The notes beneath the pieces were generated by a model. It made no database searches. It saw only the letters and a program-made list of their open reading frames with translations, and was not told where the DNA came from. This document shows, piece by piece, positions 11,826 to 24,737 of a stretch of 64,000 nt of DNA. How positions within the stretch are numbered: the stretch's first letter is position 1; each line of letters opens with the position of its first letter. Source of the DNA: Branchiostoma lanceolatum (Eukaryota; Chordata; Leptocardii; Amphioxiformes; Branchiostomatidae); assembly GCF_035083965.1 (NCBI RefSeq), contig NC_089724.1, positions 3,458,001 to 3,522,000 on the forward strand, written 5' to 3'. Both the position numbers and the translations under genes were made by a program.

Positions 11826-14800
11826 CTGTTGAATAAAGGAACATATAACGTTAGTCCTTATCAAAATCTTCATTCAAAACATTGGTTAACAGTTGCAAGA
11901 TGCTTGTTTTACACAAGGCTGTTGCAACTTGCAACATTTTGTGTAAAACAGGCATCTTCCTTATAATGCATGCCATCTTCCTATGACTTAATCAGCAATT
12001 TTCTTCTATGCTTTTAGCCAAAATCATGCCGCTACAGTACTGTAGAAAACTGCCATGTGGTACCGCGCAGAAAATGCGAGAATATTTCACGCAAACGTAA
12101 AAAGTGTACCGTCGAAGGCTCCGCCGACGAGGCGTCGCCAAAAACAACTAAACATGTTTACTTATGGTTTTGCCGTGAATCGGACAATAATCTCAAGCAT
12201 ATGTATCTTCGCAAGCTTGTGGCAAGGCTTGGAATACATCTTACCGCTATCAGTTCAACCAATTTATGCATGATTACAAAGTGTTAGCGCCCCCCCCCAA
12301 ACCGGCGCAACAATGCAGCCCTTCAATCGGGTTGTCAGCCGATTGTAGATGTGTTAACTGTACAGTTAGCTACTTACTTCCTTTCATAGTGTTTCTGCAC
12401 TGAACACTTTACTATGACAACAAAAACATTACTTGTTTAAAGATTACACTTCAGGCAAATGTCTAACGTAACGTTAACATTAATGTTGAGTAAAAGAATT
12501 TGAGCCCTCCCCAATACCCCTGTTGAAAAGCGTAGAAACATGCTAATTTTCACGTAAACGTACGGTAAAACTCTTGTAGTTAACGCTATAGATGTTTTGA
12601 ACGGTTCAGAACCATCGTAATATAACATGTAAAACTTACAGAACAACGTCTTGAACACACTGATGGAGCTTGAAAACACAGGACCTCTCTGTTCCGCGTC
12701 CAAGCAGCGAATGGTGAGTAAGTCGCTTGGATCGTTGCTAGGTGCTCAAGGGACGAGTCCACTTCGTGTTGCGCGGGGTACGAGTTACAATGGGAGAACT
12801 TTTTTTTCCACATACCGATCATTTAGACGTTTCAAAAAGGCATTTCATGCTGTGAACTATCTATGAAAATAAACAGTGAGTTCTCTTTATTTTATGAAGA
12901 AGTTCTTGCCAAGATTTGTAGTTTGGTATAAAAATGAATGACCCTACTCGAACAAATAGTTCGTTCTAAAATTTGCATATCCAGGGATTCCCCAGCAACC
13001 GCCCGGCGTCAAGTGCAAAATGTAAACAAAAACCCAAGTGTGGGAGGGGGGCAAATATTTATTATGAAATTCATGTCATTTTTACGATAAATGAGAGATA
13101 GGTAAACGGAATCAAAATAAGATGTAGACTTAAAAGATGAAACCTTTGTGATATGAAATAAATGACACAACATCTTTACTTGCGTAAAGCCATGAAAATA
13201 CAAGATAAATCGGTGTATTTATTCCATTGCTTTAAGTTTAATCGTATTTTTTCCCGCGAAAAGAAGGTAAGGTGACAAGGATGTTGCAACTGACGGAGTG
13301 AGAAGAAAAACGTGGTGGTGTTGACATTAACGTTGTCTTCTTTTGGTTGTGAGGTCTGAACTGCATAGTCTTCACATATCGTGACATCTAGCCTGTACCA
13401 AGGAGGTTGAAATTAACCTCCTGGCCTGCACCAAAATGTGCCACGCTGGTTTATGGTTGACAATAAACGATCAAATCTGACAACTTTATGGAGAACCACC
13501 CTGTCAATTTCAACATTGGATCGTCCACATAAACCCACTGTGTCAGTTGAATAAAGAAGGTACAGATAAAGAGCTGTCTAAACTGGATGAACAACCTACT
13601 TGACCGTAAACTCAACTCAACTCAACTGTACGACTCGACTTGACTATCTTAGCGTCGGTCGTGCAATCTCTTGCTATTTAGATGCTACAACGGTTGCCCG
13701 GCAAGTTTGAGAAAATACATGTCATGCGACGCCTGACTTTTATTGTTAAATTTCCTTCAATCTAACTTTCGTTATTGTATCTGAAAAGCCATTTGCTTCA
13801 TCGGTTACTGCATGCAAAACTTTATTTTGCTTTCTTTGCCTTGTGCGGTTTGTAACGTTTAAGCCACAGCAAGTGAAGTTTATGGATGAGATCCTCTGCA
13901 GATTACAAGTCTAATGCCTGATTTTTCAACACATAGACCATGAATCTTGTAACAAGAATTGAAGTTATAGAATAAAACAAAACTCGGTACGTTATCAGGG
14001 CCAATACGTATTTTATTCCTGTATAGCATTTCTTAGTATCATGCAGCAACGATTTTCGGACGGCTGATATTATACTCTCGCCAAAAATGTTTGGCAATGT
14101 GCAATAAGATGGGAATATAGTGGGATTTTATCTCCAAGCAGATGTAGCAGGCAAAATTGCAACGAGAATTCGGTTACGAGAAAGCCCGATTACACCCGAA
14201 CAGCCCACGGAAACGTACGATCGCTGTGCATTGTGGGGAAAATACCTCCGAAGGCTTCCGAAGTCATTTTGTTTTTCTGAACGGACGTTCAGCAGTTTTG
14301 TGCGGGGAAAATCGTGCATTTCTTCGCAAAGGAGCCGGAATTTAGCGGAATTCGACTTCAGCAGACCACATAGGCATTCGGTAAGTCTCTGTGCATCGAG
14401 ATTTGCCGTGACAACTCCATTTTCTGTCAGGCTTTAAAAATTTGTTTCAAGTTCTGTGCAGACGACATTTTGACAACTCAGTGACACGACGTCCTCTGAC
14501 AGGATTTTTGTTTACATAACGCAATAGTCCCTCAACTTGTCATCGCAATATTTCGTAATATTTATTAGCCTGACGACAACCGTTTCAGGTCGTGTTTTAG
14601 GGAAACTCAGTGTAAGTTCTGTAAACTACACGATGTGCACGGATTCCTCTGTTGAGGGTTTGTTTATTTTCCAAAATTAATCCTATGCAGTATGCAGTAC
14701 TTTACAGATTACTAGTATAGCGTTACTGGTTTGTGTAGAGCAAATTATATTGTCTACCAAAGGAAATCGGCTTGAGTATTCACTGGTATTCTAAGCACAT

Positions 14801-14909
14801 AGAAAAACTACAGAAAGTACGATAGATTTGTGTTGTAGGCTAAAACTGCACTGTTCTGTCATGACAGGATTTTTCCCGCCATTTGTACAGTGCAGACGAC
14901 AGTGTGAAG
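11826..14909. other. Gap: region between the minus-strand gene and PRDM9
   Basis: No gene is firmly supported. A strong plus-strand donor (GCGAATG then GTGAGTAAG, about 12712) and a minus-strand donor (GTTGTTCT then GTAAGTTTT, about 12645) overlap the same GC-richer block, so a leader exon on either strand is possible. Basic-looking open frames at 12055-12290 have no paired splice sites or family match. A plus-strand donor at about 14379 (GGCATTCG then GTAAGT) could close a non-coding leader exon of PRDM9. One half of the CTCCAAGCAGAT repeat lies at about 14130. Confidence 0.4.
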
Positions 14910-17900
14910 ATGGCGTCTGTCAGCAGCGCGAGCTCGTCAGGATCAGACGACGAAAACAAGGACAAGCAGGCAGCCAGCACCAGTGGCAGGTAAGTTCGGA
15001 TCTTGAAACTTTGATATTAGTTTTTGCAATTTTGATTGAAATAACGATTGAAATTAATGGCGCAATGGTAGCGTGTTGGACTCAGAACCAAGCGGTCCTG
15101 GGTTCAAATAACATGTCATGTCACTGATCTTGTGCCCTTGGGAAAGGCACTTTATACGACTTTCCCAACATGCCATAATGGTCGTCATCACGACCGTGGG
15201 CATTAAAGGCAAGAAAAGAAAGAATTATGATGATATGAGTCCATATATTTAGTAAACAGCTACACTGGAAGACCCCCCCCCCCCCCCCCCACACACACAC
15301 CTCTTAGTGGTGAAATGATACTTACTAAGCTGTACTGTATGCTTCAGTCTGCTATGTCTGCATTTCCGGAGAGCTGTTCCTTTTTAAAGATTAGCCAATG
15401 CTTTGATTTTGCACATGATGCAAAGGACGAACCATTTGCAATAGTTCCTACAAGTAAATTTATTTGGAAGGAATATATTTACCTTGAATATTCACATTGA
15501 AGTTTAGCCAGTAGGTACCCTTTTGAGTAATGAGGCTGTGCCTAGTTGGTGCAATATCTCTCTTTATTGTTTTTTTTCATGATAAAGTTGTTCAAACTTG
15601 TGATAAAGCTGACAATACTATAGTTTTCATTGATGATAAGGTTTGAGTCTCATTTTGTTCCTCTTTCTTTTACCTCCAGTTCAAATCCATTTGCAAGCAT
15701 GATAGACACAGACTTTGACATGAGCAAAGTCCCAGAGACTGAAGATATCCGTGTCGAGCAGTACTTCAGCAAGGAAGAACTGGCAGAGCTCAGCAAAATC
15801 GAGATGACGCGATATCGGAACATGAAGCGTAACTACGATGTCATGAGGATGCTTGGTAAGTTTTTGATTGTTTCGATTAGAGTTCCCGTTCATTGTTTTA
15901 TAACTGTTTCTGAGCATAGTATACCAAAGACAAAGCCTGAATTTTACACTTTTAACAGATATCATTATATTTGTAGTACCAAGAATTATATAACACATTT
16001 GGTTTGGACATTGAGCTCAACAAGATCATCATTTCTTATTTTGCATATTAGGTCTACCTGGTAAGAAACCCTACTTCATGGAGAGGAACAGACGTAGCTT
16101 GGTTCAGCCCAAGGAGCCCCCCACCCCACCTCTCACCAGCAGTGAGTCAGAGGAAGATGAGGAATGGACGCCTGAACTAGAGAGGAAGAAGAACCAACCG
16201 CCAAAGAAACGTGAGTGCAGTGATTTTTAGAAAGAAGAAGTTACTATGATATGAGATTGCAGGTCACAATATTATAAATACAACTGACATTGCATAATTA
16301 TATATATACTGTTGTGCCCAGCCAGTATTTTCAACCTTGAGTATGACATACCTTTTATAGATGTGCCTGGGGTTTTCAATGCATTTAGTAAATATAAAAA
16401 ATTCCCTTACGATGATCAAGAAGATGGCTGTTTTCAGTTTATGTACGGGCAATACCGGTATGTACATTTCCTGCTATATTAATTGCTACCTACAGTGTTT
16501 TTTGTTGGTTCAGCTCTTTAGTATATATACAAGAATAACCTTTCTTTTGGAACCACTTTCAGCTTGGTTCCTGTTGCCACCCAAGAAACCCAGGATGTTA
16601 AAACCCAAACCACAGATCACTGGCCCACACCAAAAATCTAAGGTACAACAAATCGCAGATTCTAATTGCCATTTCACTAAGGACATACTTATGCCACTTT
16701 CATCAATTACTTTCATCTTCTTTTTGCAACCTGTTTAATGATAAAGGCTGAATTAACAAACTGGACTCAAGGCACAAAGTATGCATTACCCACCATGGTA
16801 CATGAGAAACAAATCTATGTGGGAGATGTTTTGTTTATTTTTGCACATTTTATTGTTAGTGCTGAAATGCCATCCACAAATGTTAGTACATTTCTTGCTC
16901 TAGCCTTTTACAGGAATATTTGCCAACCTACCCACATCTCCATATTCCATATATAAGAAACAAATCTATATGGGAGAGGGTACGTCAGTGCATTATTGTT
17001 AGTGCTAAAATGCCATATATAAATGCAGGTGCAGTTTTTGCTCTAGCCTTTTGTTGGTGTGCTCAAGAATGTTTGCCTACCTACCTGCATCTCTCAACTA
17101 TAACATTGTAAACATAAATTATCCTAGGTAAAATGTTACCTGCATTAGTGTAAAACTGAATGCTTAGGTGTGCTTTCCTGTCAGAACAACAATCAGCACC
17201 AAGGACAGTGATTGAAGTCTATATAACTAGGCAAAAGAGTGATATTAGAAGGTAAGACTCTAACTTAGAGGGATATTATCATTGATTTTTACCATAGGGA
17301 AAAAAGAAAGCTGAAGCAACAGTAAGCAAAGCCCCAGACACAAGGGAGAGTGATGATGATGGTGCAAAAACATTCCTGGGTTTTCAAGCTGATGAGGTGG
17401 CTGAGGTCCAAGCAGCCACAGCAGCCAGCATAGCAGAGCTGGAGAAGAAGATGAAGGATCTGGAGTTAGAGATCCAGCAAGAGGAGGCTGCTGGACCACA
17501 GGATGGACAGGAGGAGGGCTCAGAGTCAGACATCAGTACAGATTTGGAAGAAGGTATTTATCAAATGCTTTTTTTTCATGATTGAAGTTAGAGCTGCTTG
17601 GATGGCATAATTTCTACATGTCATCATAAAAAAATGATTCAAAAGTGGATGTAGACATGTATGATCTGTTATTTTTACATCTGGCAGACATTGCCCCTCC
17701 TATTGGAGGCTTTTATCTGCAACAGACCACAAAACTTGGAAAATATTGTAGAAAATTGTCTTCCTGCACATCCCTTCTACAATTTGTATGAGCCATGATG
17801 TCTTGATTCTGTTAAATCATGATATCTGTCAAATCTTAGAGCTTCTGACCACAACACTGCAGCCAGCAAAGCAGCAGGAACTGAAGAAGGAGCCAGTAGA

Positions 17901-20900
17901 GGATAAGAGGGAGACTAGGAAGAGCCGCTATCCACAACGCAACATTCCAAGAAAGAACTATAAGGAAGTTGAGCTTCCGGATGATGACCACTATTTGTGT
18001 ATGTATGGTATTGTTTGATGATTTTTTGTTTTCATAATTACTGTGGTTATTTCATTGAAATTTCCTCACATACATGTGCATTTGCACATACAAAGGAGAA
18101 ACACATACTGTAAAGCAGGAGAACTTTCTTTAAAATCATTTCTGAATATCACATTCAAGGAACATCCTATAACTGTTGTAATAGAAGCAAAGCTGTTGGG
18201 TAGTCCAGAATGTTGTAAATCGTATTGGCATATATTTTGTAAGTTTTGATGCATTATTCTAAACATTCTTTCATAAGGCCATTGCAATTGCCAACAAGAT
18301 TTTATTTTGTTTCAGTCTGCGAAGACTGCAATGAGCTGTATGAGGGGGACTGCCCCGTCCATGGTCCACTCACTGTCGTGAAGGACAAAGAAGTTCCCAA
18401 AGGAGAACACAACAGAGCGGCCCGCACCCTACCTGACTTCTTGTCTGTGTGTCCTTCCAAGATCAAAGGTGCAGGGGACGGGGTATGGCTGGATGGAAAG
18501 ACCATGCAGAAAAACCTGGTGTTTGGGCCATATGATGGGAAAATCAGTGGACCTGAGATAGGAATGACCAGTGGATATGCATGGCAAGTAAGTGGACTGT
18601 TTCCTAATGTCTTTACATGTATATACCTAGAAATTTGTTGTTGGCTTAGTCCCATGCATAGATTTAAGGTTATTTCCTATATGTCAAAATTATAGTTACT
18701 CAAGCAACTTGATAAGATTCAGAAATTTTATCCAGTTGCTCGAGTGACTATTTTTGGCTCAAGTGACTTTTTTTAACTTTAGATTTAAGGTTATTTCCTA
18801 TATGTCAAAATTATAGTTACTCAAGCAACTTGATAAGATTCAGAAATTTTATCCAGTTGCTCGAGTGACTATTTTTGGCATATCTTCTTACCTGGATGTG
18901 TAACCTACATCAATTTATTCCATATATCTTTACAAATCATCGTACATTGCATTTTGTATATTCTATAGGAAGGTGTTTGAGAACAAACTACAACTTGGTT
19001 TTTTCTATGGGCAGCAAAATTGTTCATAATCTTACTTCTTTTGTATGAATAGGTTACAGTGTTCATTACAATGCATGGATGTTACCTTACTTTAAGAAAA
19101 TCTTATATTTTCCATGTAGATCTCCAAGAATGACAAGGTGAAGTACTACATTGACGCCACTGACGTCACCAAGAGCAGCTGGATGCGTTACGTCAACTGT
19201 GCCAGAAATGAGGAGGAGCAGAACCTGGTGGCCTTCCAGTACTACAGGAACATCTACTACCGCACCTACAAGCCTGTTCCCCCTGGCACCGAGCTGCTGG
19301 TGTGGTATGGGAACGAGTACGCCAAGGAGCTGGGCATCTCTGAAGCCAAACAAGAGGAGTCCAATAAGCAAAAGCAAAGTAAGGCATAGCTCATTTCAGA
19401 CTTTAATGATAGGAAATTCAACCCTGATCTCAAGAACCCAGCCTTCATATGCATATTGTTTAGTGTCTATTGAGATAAATCCCGCCAAAGCATGGCCATG
19501 GGTTTCTGTCAGAAATGTTGCCCACATTTCTTCAACTGTTGAAACACCTTATTCATTACATTGGAAATCAATCAATCAATCAATCAATCAATTTATCAAC
19601 ACATAACAGTGTTTAACATTATCAAGGTCCATGCCAAGGTGTTGTTGCAGGCTACATGTGCAGCAGGTGTTTGGGTTTGCTCTCTACCCAGAACGTCCTG
19701 AACAAACATCCAAATGACAATCCAGACATTGGTTTGAGACCATATTGAATGCCTGTTATTTCTCTGCAGGTAGCCAGACAAGTGCATTTGCAGACTACAG
19801 GTGTAGCAGGTGTGTGAAGCTAGGAAGCCAGGAAGGACTACCTGGAAGCTTGACACATTGCTTTAACCCTTAAGCTGCCAGGTTTTTTAGCCAAGTAAAA
19901 ATCAAAAATGTTTGACCCCTGACCTCCCTCACGAAACCCGCGAAACACTCGGCGGCGCTAACTCCCCTAACTTCCCGGCTTCGCGCGCTACACGCACGCA
20001 AAGCTGTTTTGTTCTGGGGAATACCCTATCCCGGTTATAACCGGGTCCAGCACACAAGGCATATTTCTGTATCCCTAATTAAGTCGGGACTGGCAGCTTA
20101 AGGGTTAAGATATCACTGCTACCTGTTATCTCTCTGCAGGTATCCAGACAGGTGTGGTTACAGGTGCAGCAAGTGTTGACTGTTTCTCACCAATGACTTC
20201 TTAGACAGATATGTGAGAGCACATCCAGTCATGCTATGTTCTGATGCTTACTAAACCATACCGAATCCGCAGGTTATTTTTCTGCAGGTATTCGGACTGA
20301 TGCAGGTATGGAAAGGTGTTATGCACCCTTGACTCCTTGCTCAAAAAGACATGTCAGGTCCTAGATCCTCCTATTGTTTAAAAAACTATACTGAAGCTGC
20401 TACCTGTTATGTCTGCAGGTATCCGGCCAGCTGCCGTTTCAGGCTACAGGTGCAGCAGATGTGGGAGGCTGTTCTCTACCCAGGACTACCTGGACAGGCA
20501 TGTGAAGAGATGCACACATACTTAGGTTGTCACCTGTTATGTCCTTTCAGGTAGTTCATTTGCAGACTACATGGTGTAGCAGGTATGTGAAGCTATTAAC
20601 CTAGAAGCCAAGAAGGGCTACCTGGAAATACATGTCAGGTTGACACATCTCTCTGTACTAGGTATCTAGACAATACAGGTGCAGCAGGTGTGGGAAGCTG
20701 TTTCTAACCAATGACAGACCTGTGAAAGCACATTCAGAATTGTCAGGTTCTGATCCTTTGTTTGGAAACTATATATACTAAATCTGTGCTCTGTTATATT
20801 TCTGCAGGTATCCATACCGATGCTGGTCCAGCAGGTGTGAAAAGGTGTTCTTCACCTTAGACTCCTTGCTCACACATGTTCAAAGACATGCAGACATATT

Positions 20901-22577
20901 GTTGTGAAATTAAACTGAAGCTGTTACCTGTTATGTTTCTGCAGGTGTCCAGACAGGTGCAATTGCCGACTACAGGTGCAGCAGGTGTGGGAGGCTGTTT
21001 TCTACCCATCACATCTTGAATGAACCTCCAAATCACCATCCAGATATTGCTTTGAGACCATATCGAATACCTGTAATTTCTCTGCAGGTAACCATGCAGA
21101 CAGGTGCATTTGCAGACTACAGGGTGACTACAAGGTGAAATCTATTTACCACGAAAAGACAACCTGGACTAGTGCAGTTGAGCTGTTCTCCAACTAGGAC
21201 TTCTTGAACAGATTTGTATCTGTATCTGTATAGCCGGTATAACCACCCTTCAGCATAACACACCAGCTTCGCAGGCACGCGGCGCGGCAGCAGCTGGTTA
21301 TATTACACTGAACGGCCTGTAAAGCATCATTCAGACCTGACACTTTGGACCACATTATCTATTGCCTGTTATTTCTCTACACATACAGGTTCAGTTGCAG
21401 GCTACAGGTGCAGTAGGTGTTGGAAGCTGTTTTTCCACCAAGATAAACAACTGTTGGTTTCTTAGACAGATGTGAAGGAACATTTCATACATGCCAGGTC
21501 CACAGTTTGTTTTTTGAAACCATATTGAAGCTACCAACTGTTGTGCCACAACAGGTGTGAAGACAGATGCAGTTGCTAACTACATGCGCAACAGGTGTGG
21601 GAAGGACTCCCTGGGACTCCCTGGGCAGGGCAGACATATGAATGAGCTATGCAGACTTATTAGGGAATCTGTGCTCTGTTATCTTTTTGTAGGTATCCAG
21701 ACCTAACAGATCCAAACTTTGGGCCACATTATGGCTATTACCTGTTATTTCTCTACACATAGACAGATGCTGTAGGGCTGTTGTGAATTAGGATTTTACC
21801 ATGGTCAATACTGACCGACGGAGGCCATATAGACAGGTTCAGTTGCTCACTGCCCCAGACTACCTGGACAAACATATGAATAGCTATGCAGACATATTAG
21901 GTGTACACTTTATTTAGATATCATACTTAAGTTGTACCTGTTGTGTCCTTTCAGGTATCCAGACAGGTGCAATTGCAGGCTACAGGTGCAGCAGGTGTGG
22001 GAAGCTGTTCTCCACCCAGGACTACCTGGACAGGCATGTGAAGAGACATGCAGATAGGTCAGGGTCGAAAAGTCACAGATGTAAGCACTGCAGTTATTCA
22101 AGTAATTGCTCACACAATTTTAAGCGTCACATGGTGACCCACACAGGAGAGAGACCACACAAGTGTCCCACCTGTGGGAAGGGGTTTACACGAAAGGACC
22201 ACCTGAAAACACACCAGCAGGTTCACACTGATGAGAAATCCTACAGGTGTGAGGAGTGCGGAAGGTCATTCAACCGACAGTCAAACCTGACCAGACACAT
22301 GTTAACACATTCTGGTCAGCAGCCACATGTGTGTACACAGTGTGGTAAGGGGTTTACAGGGGCAGGTGATCTACAGACACACATGAGAATTCATACTGGT
22401 GAAAAGCCATACAAGTGTGAACACTGTGACATGAGGTTTTCACGAGTGACAAGTATGAAGGAACATGTTATCGGTATTCACACTAAGGAGTTTCCCCACA
22501 GGTGTCAGGTGTGTCACAAGGGGTTTGTTACACCAAGTAAAATGAGAGCCCACATGCAGAAGGGACATGGTAATTAA
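14910..22577 (+). CDS. PRDM9: PRDM9: KRAB-like, SSXRD, PR/SET and C2H2 zinc-finger protein
   Basis: Nine exons: 14910-14989, 15680-15855, 16052-16210, 16563-16642, 17298-17553, 17840-17998, 18316-18587, 19120-19378 and 21955-22577. Phases close exactly; 687 aa. Residues about 45-85 are KRAB-like ([29 protein letters not shown]). A PRDM9-typical DEEWTPEL follows. Residues 195-235 look coiled-coil. Residues 278-303 are SSXRD ([21 protein letters not shown]). A CxxC knuckle ([17 protein letters not shown]) precedes the PR/SET domain (about 335-470), with [20 protein letters not shown] and [10 protein letters not shown]. The three tyrosines linked to activity in human PRDM9 appear conserved (SGYAW, IYYRT, VWYG). 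Seven C2H2 fingers fill exon 9. In vertebrates PRDM9 writes H3K4me3/H3K36me3 at DNA-specified sites and so places meiotic breaks; that role here is inferred. Confidence 0.93.
15056..15213 (+). mobile_element. tRNA-derived SINE
   Basis: Begins ggcgcaatggtagcgtg with a B-box-like GGTTCAAAT about 40 bases later, then a non-tRNA body (gtgcccttgggaaaggcact) and an A-rich tail (aagaaaagaaag). The body word cccttgggaaag is shared with the element at 44341. It lies in PRDM9 intron 1, sense orientation. Confidence 0.7.
16800..17095. repeat. Two-unit tandem duplication in PRDM9 intron 4
   Basis: Blocks at about 16800-16945 and 16960-17095 share, in order, acaaatctat, tgggagag/t, ttattgttagtgct, aaatgcca, tttttgctctagcctttt and gccaacctaccca/gcctacctac. 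They are diverged and non-coding. Confidence 0.6.
18660..18880. repeat. Direct repeat, 121-base period, in PRDM9 intron 7
   Basis: The block starting agatttaaggttatttcc and ending gagtgactatttttggc occurs at 18660-18757 and again, almost identical, at 18781-18879. Near identity implies a recent duplication or an allelic/assembly effect. Confidence 0.9.
19863..20108. mobile_element. MITE with TTAA-flanked inverted repeats
   Basis: The left end TTAACCCTTAAGCTGCCAG and the right end CTGGCAGCTTAAGGGTTAA are exact inverts. TTAA ends suggest a piggyBac-type target duplication. It is inserted inside the decayed finger-exon array. A related left end occurs at about 55890. Confidence 0.85.
21222..21331. 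repeat. Interspersed repeat, also at 41742-41848
   Basis: Shares tctgtatagcc, acacaccagcttcgcaggca, ggttatattacactga and cctgt in the same order with the copy at 41742-41848. The ends are not clearly inverted. The type is unknown. Confidence 0.75.
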
Positions 22578-24737
22578 CTCATAAAATTATGTACTCAATT
22601 GCCAGCAATCCTTTTGTTGATGAGTCACAACCAGGGCACTGTCAAGAATTAACGACTTTAAGTCATGTCAAAGTCTTTGATTTATGACTTGGGTTTTAAA
22701 ATATCTTAATGTTTAGAAGTTGTCCAGGATTTGTGACTTAACCGTGTGTTGGTAAGATGATAAGAATGGAAGAACTCCGGCCTTAAACACATCAATCAAA
22801 CAGGTGTTTTTCATCAAAGCAACTACATTGTGTATAAAATTTATAAATATCCTGATAGAATAGCAAAATGTCACTTTTTAATTTTTCAATGCCATCCTGT
22901 TCCGCATGTTATTTATAGATTATAGAGATGATGGTGTTCAAATGTGATCAAATGTCTAATATTGAAATTTTACAATGTTGAAATGAATGATATACTGACA
23001 GTTTTGATATTAGCTGCATTGTATGCCTGTTATATATGATATGACAAGTATGTCTGTTAAATAATATTATGAAATGACAAGTATATGAAACAGTAATGCC
23101 TCCTATAACAAATGGTATTAAGAAATGGTTTGTAATGTTATTTGGTTCTCCATATATATATATAATGATACACAAAGCACTGTACATTCCTATTCATTAG
23201 CCAAGTCTATAGCCATATTGCCAAATTGTAGAATTATACAGAAGATTATATAAGGAAATGGAAAATGTATAATTACATAGAAATGTATATTAAGTGCTTT
23301 TTTTAACATCGAGAATTCTCTGTCAGTCATAATTCAAAGCAAGTATGTCGGATATGAGTAATAGGTGAGATGAGGTTGAATCTCTTAGGACATTGACTAC
23401 AAAGACACATTCCGATGCCTATGGTAGCAGATTTGGCATACATTATAAGGAAAACAGTACATCCCTGTACAACAACTTTCATTGTTAGTGTGCTGCTATC
23501 AAAGCTAAACTTCTATGTTCTACGCAGTTCAAAACCTGTTACACTAGTTGCATGCATTGGTTGTAAATGTTCTTTCTGACCAGTTTCTGTACATTTGCAG
23601 CATTGTTGGACTCTAACAGTAAACCATAGTCTGAGGAAAATTGGATTCTGTCATGAACTCTATAGCTACCAGTTGATTTATACAACGTATTAAGTCCACA
23701 TCCCGTAAACAGGGTGTTCGAAAGCACTACTATACACACAGACGCGCACACTTATGGGGTAAAACAATGATCAATGCATCCCCTCTCCATAAGTTTCTTT
23801 GTTTGAAATTCTCTCAAAAAAGTAGGAAATGCCATTTCAGAGGGTTGAATTTCCTGGACCGTGCCCCTAGACACCCATAAAAACTAAACGCTAGTCGCAA
23901 AAGTCTACATACAAAGGAACCCCAAACAACAAAGGATCATGCAGGACTACGGCCATACAGCCTCCAACAAACACAACGCAAAAGTGTAGTTAGAGACAAG
24001 ACCTGTAGTTACGGATGAGCCTGGAGTGGCACAACAGAGTATTAGTCATGATTCAAAGGGTACAATGGATAAGTTTTACACGCCTGAATGCTACCAAGCA
24101 TATTTTCCTACAATCCCGCATGTAAGGTATTTGTAGAATAAATGATTGGTGATGTCAATCAAAGTTTGTATATAAGTATAGAGGTCACATCGACTCCTCA
24201 GACTTTCAAGATATGTGCAATGAACGCAGTGTCTTGCGACTGCTGACCTAAGGCGTCTCAACATTTTAAATGGAGAGAGCACGAAACTGTTGCTGCTGTC
24301 GAGGCGAATGGCCAAAAAAGGTCATCGGCAAAAGGACTGAGCCTGCAGCTGCTACGTACATTAGACCCAAGCAATATAAGGGTCTGAAAAGTCGGATTTT
24401 AAAAGTTAATTTATTTAGTCATTTCTACACACGATTAGTTCAAACAGCACTATCACAATGTATAGCAATGTCCATCATGCAAAACTATGACATTGTTGTG
24501 ATGTGAGAACTCACTGAAAATCGTGGCTGGAGTTTTTGTAGGCGAAACTAAGGGGATCATCATATAGCACGAGTTTGCGCGGTTTTAAAATCCTAAAAGT
24601 ATGAACTTATCACGCAAATGAGCTAAACAGTGTCACTACCATAAAGATTTCAGCATTTATTTTTTAATTTCCATTTTTTTGCCCTAATATTGCTTTAGTT
24701 GCCTTTAATACTTAGGAGTGGCTAGTAAAGCCCCCCT
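22578..24737. other. Gap: 3' flank of PRDM9 and intergenic DNA
   Basis: AT-rich non-coding sequence. No early AATAAA follows the PRDM9 stop; one candidate lies near 24138. Short open frames on both strands (for example 22948-23187 minus and 24270-24506 plus) have no family features. Confidence 0.4.

Larger units (their letters stand above)
19615..21954 (+). pseudogene. Array of about 14 decayed copies of the 5' part of the PRDM9 zinc-finger exon
   Basis: PRDM9 intron 8 is built mainly from degenerate copies of the splice acceptor plus first finger of exon 9, spaced about 110-150 bases. Recognisable starts lie near 19650, 19770, 20140, 20288, 20419, 20551, 20662, 20808, 20945, 21089, 21389, 21555, 21693 and 21760. 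Most keep a tract such as cctgttatttctctgcag followed by gtatccagacaggtg, then variants of ctacaggtgcagcaggtgtg. The copy at 20419 is still an open finger; most others have stops or deletions. Copies do not extend into the later fingers. The array is interrupted by a TTAA-type MITE (19863-20108) and another repeat (21222-21331). Whether any copy is spliced is unknown. Confidence 0.88.

Noticed and set aside
12055..12290. Basic open frames (SRKRKKC motif)
   Set aside because: Two overlapping frames, no acceptor or donor pair, no family match.
15056..15125. Possible tRNA gene
   Set aside because: B-box and an A-box-like word are present, but the acceptor stem does not pair and a SINE body follows; annotated as SINE.
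19596..21039. Minus-strand open frames with Cys/His spacing in PRDM9 intron 8
   Set aside because: They are antisense shadows of the decayed finger-exon copies.
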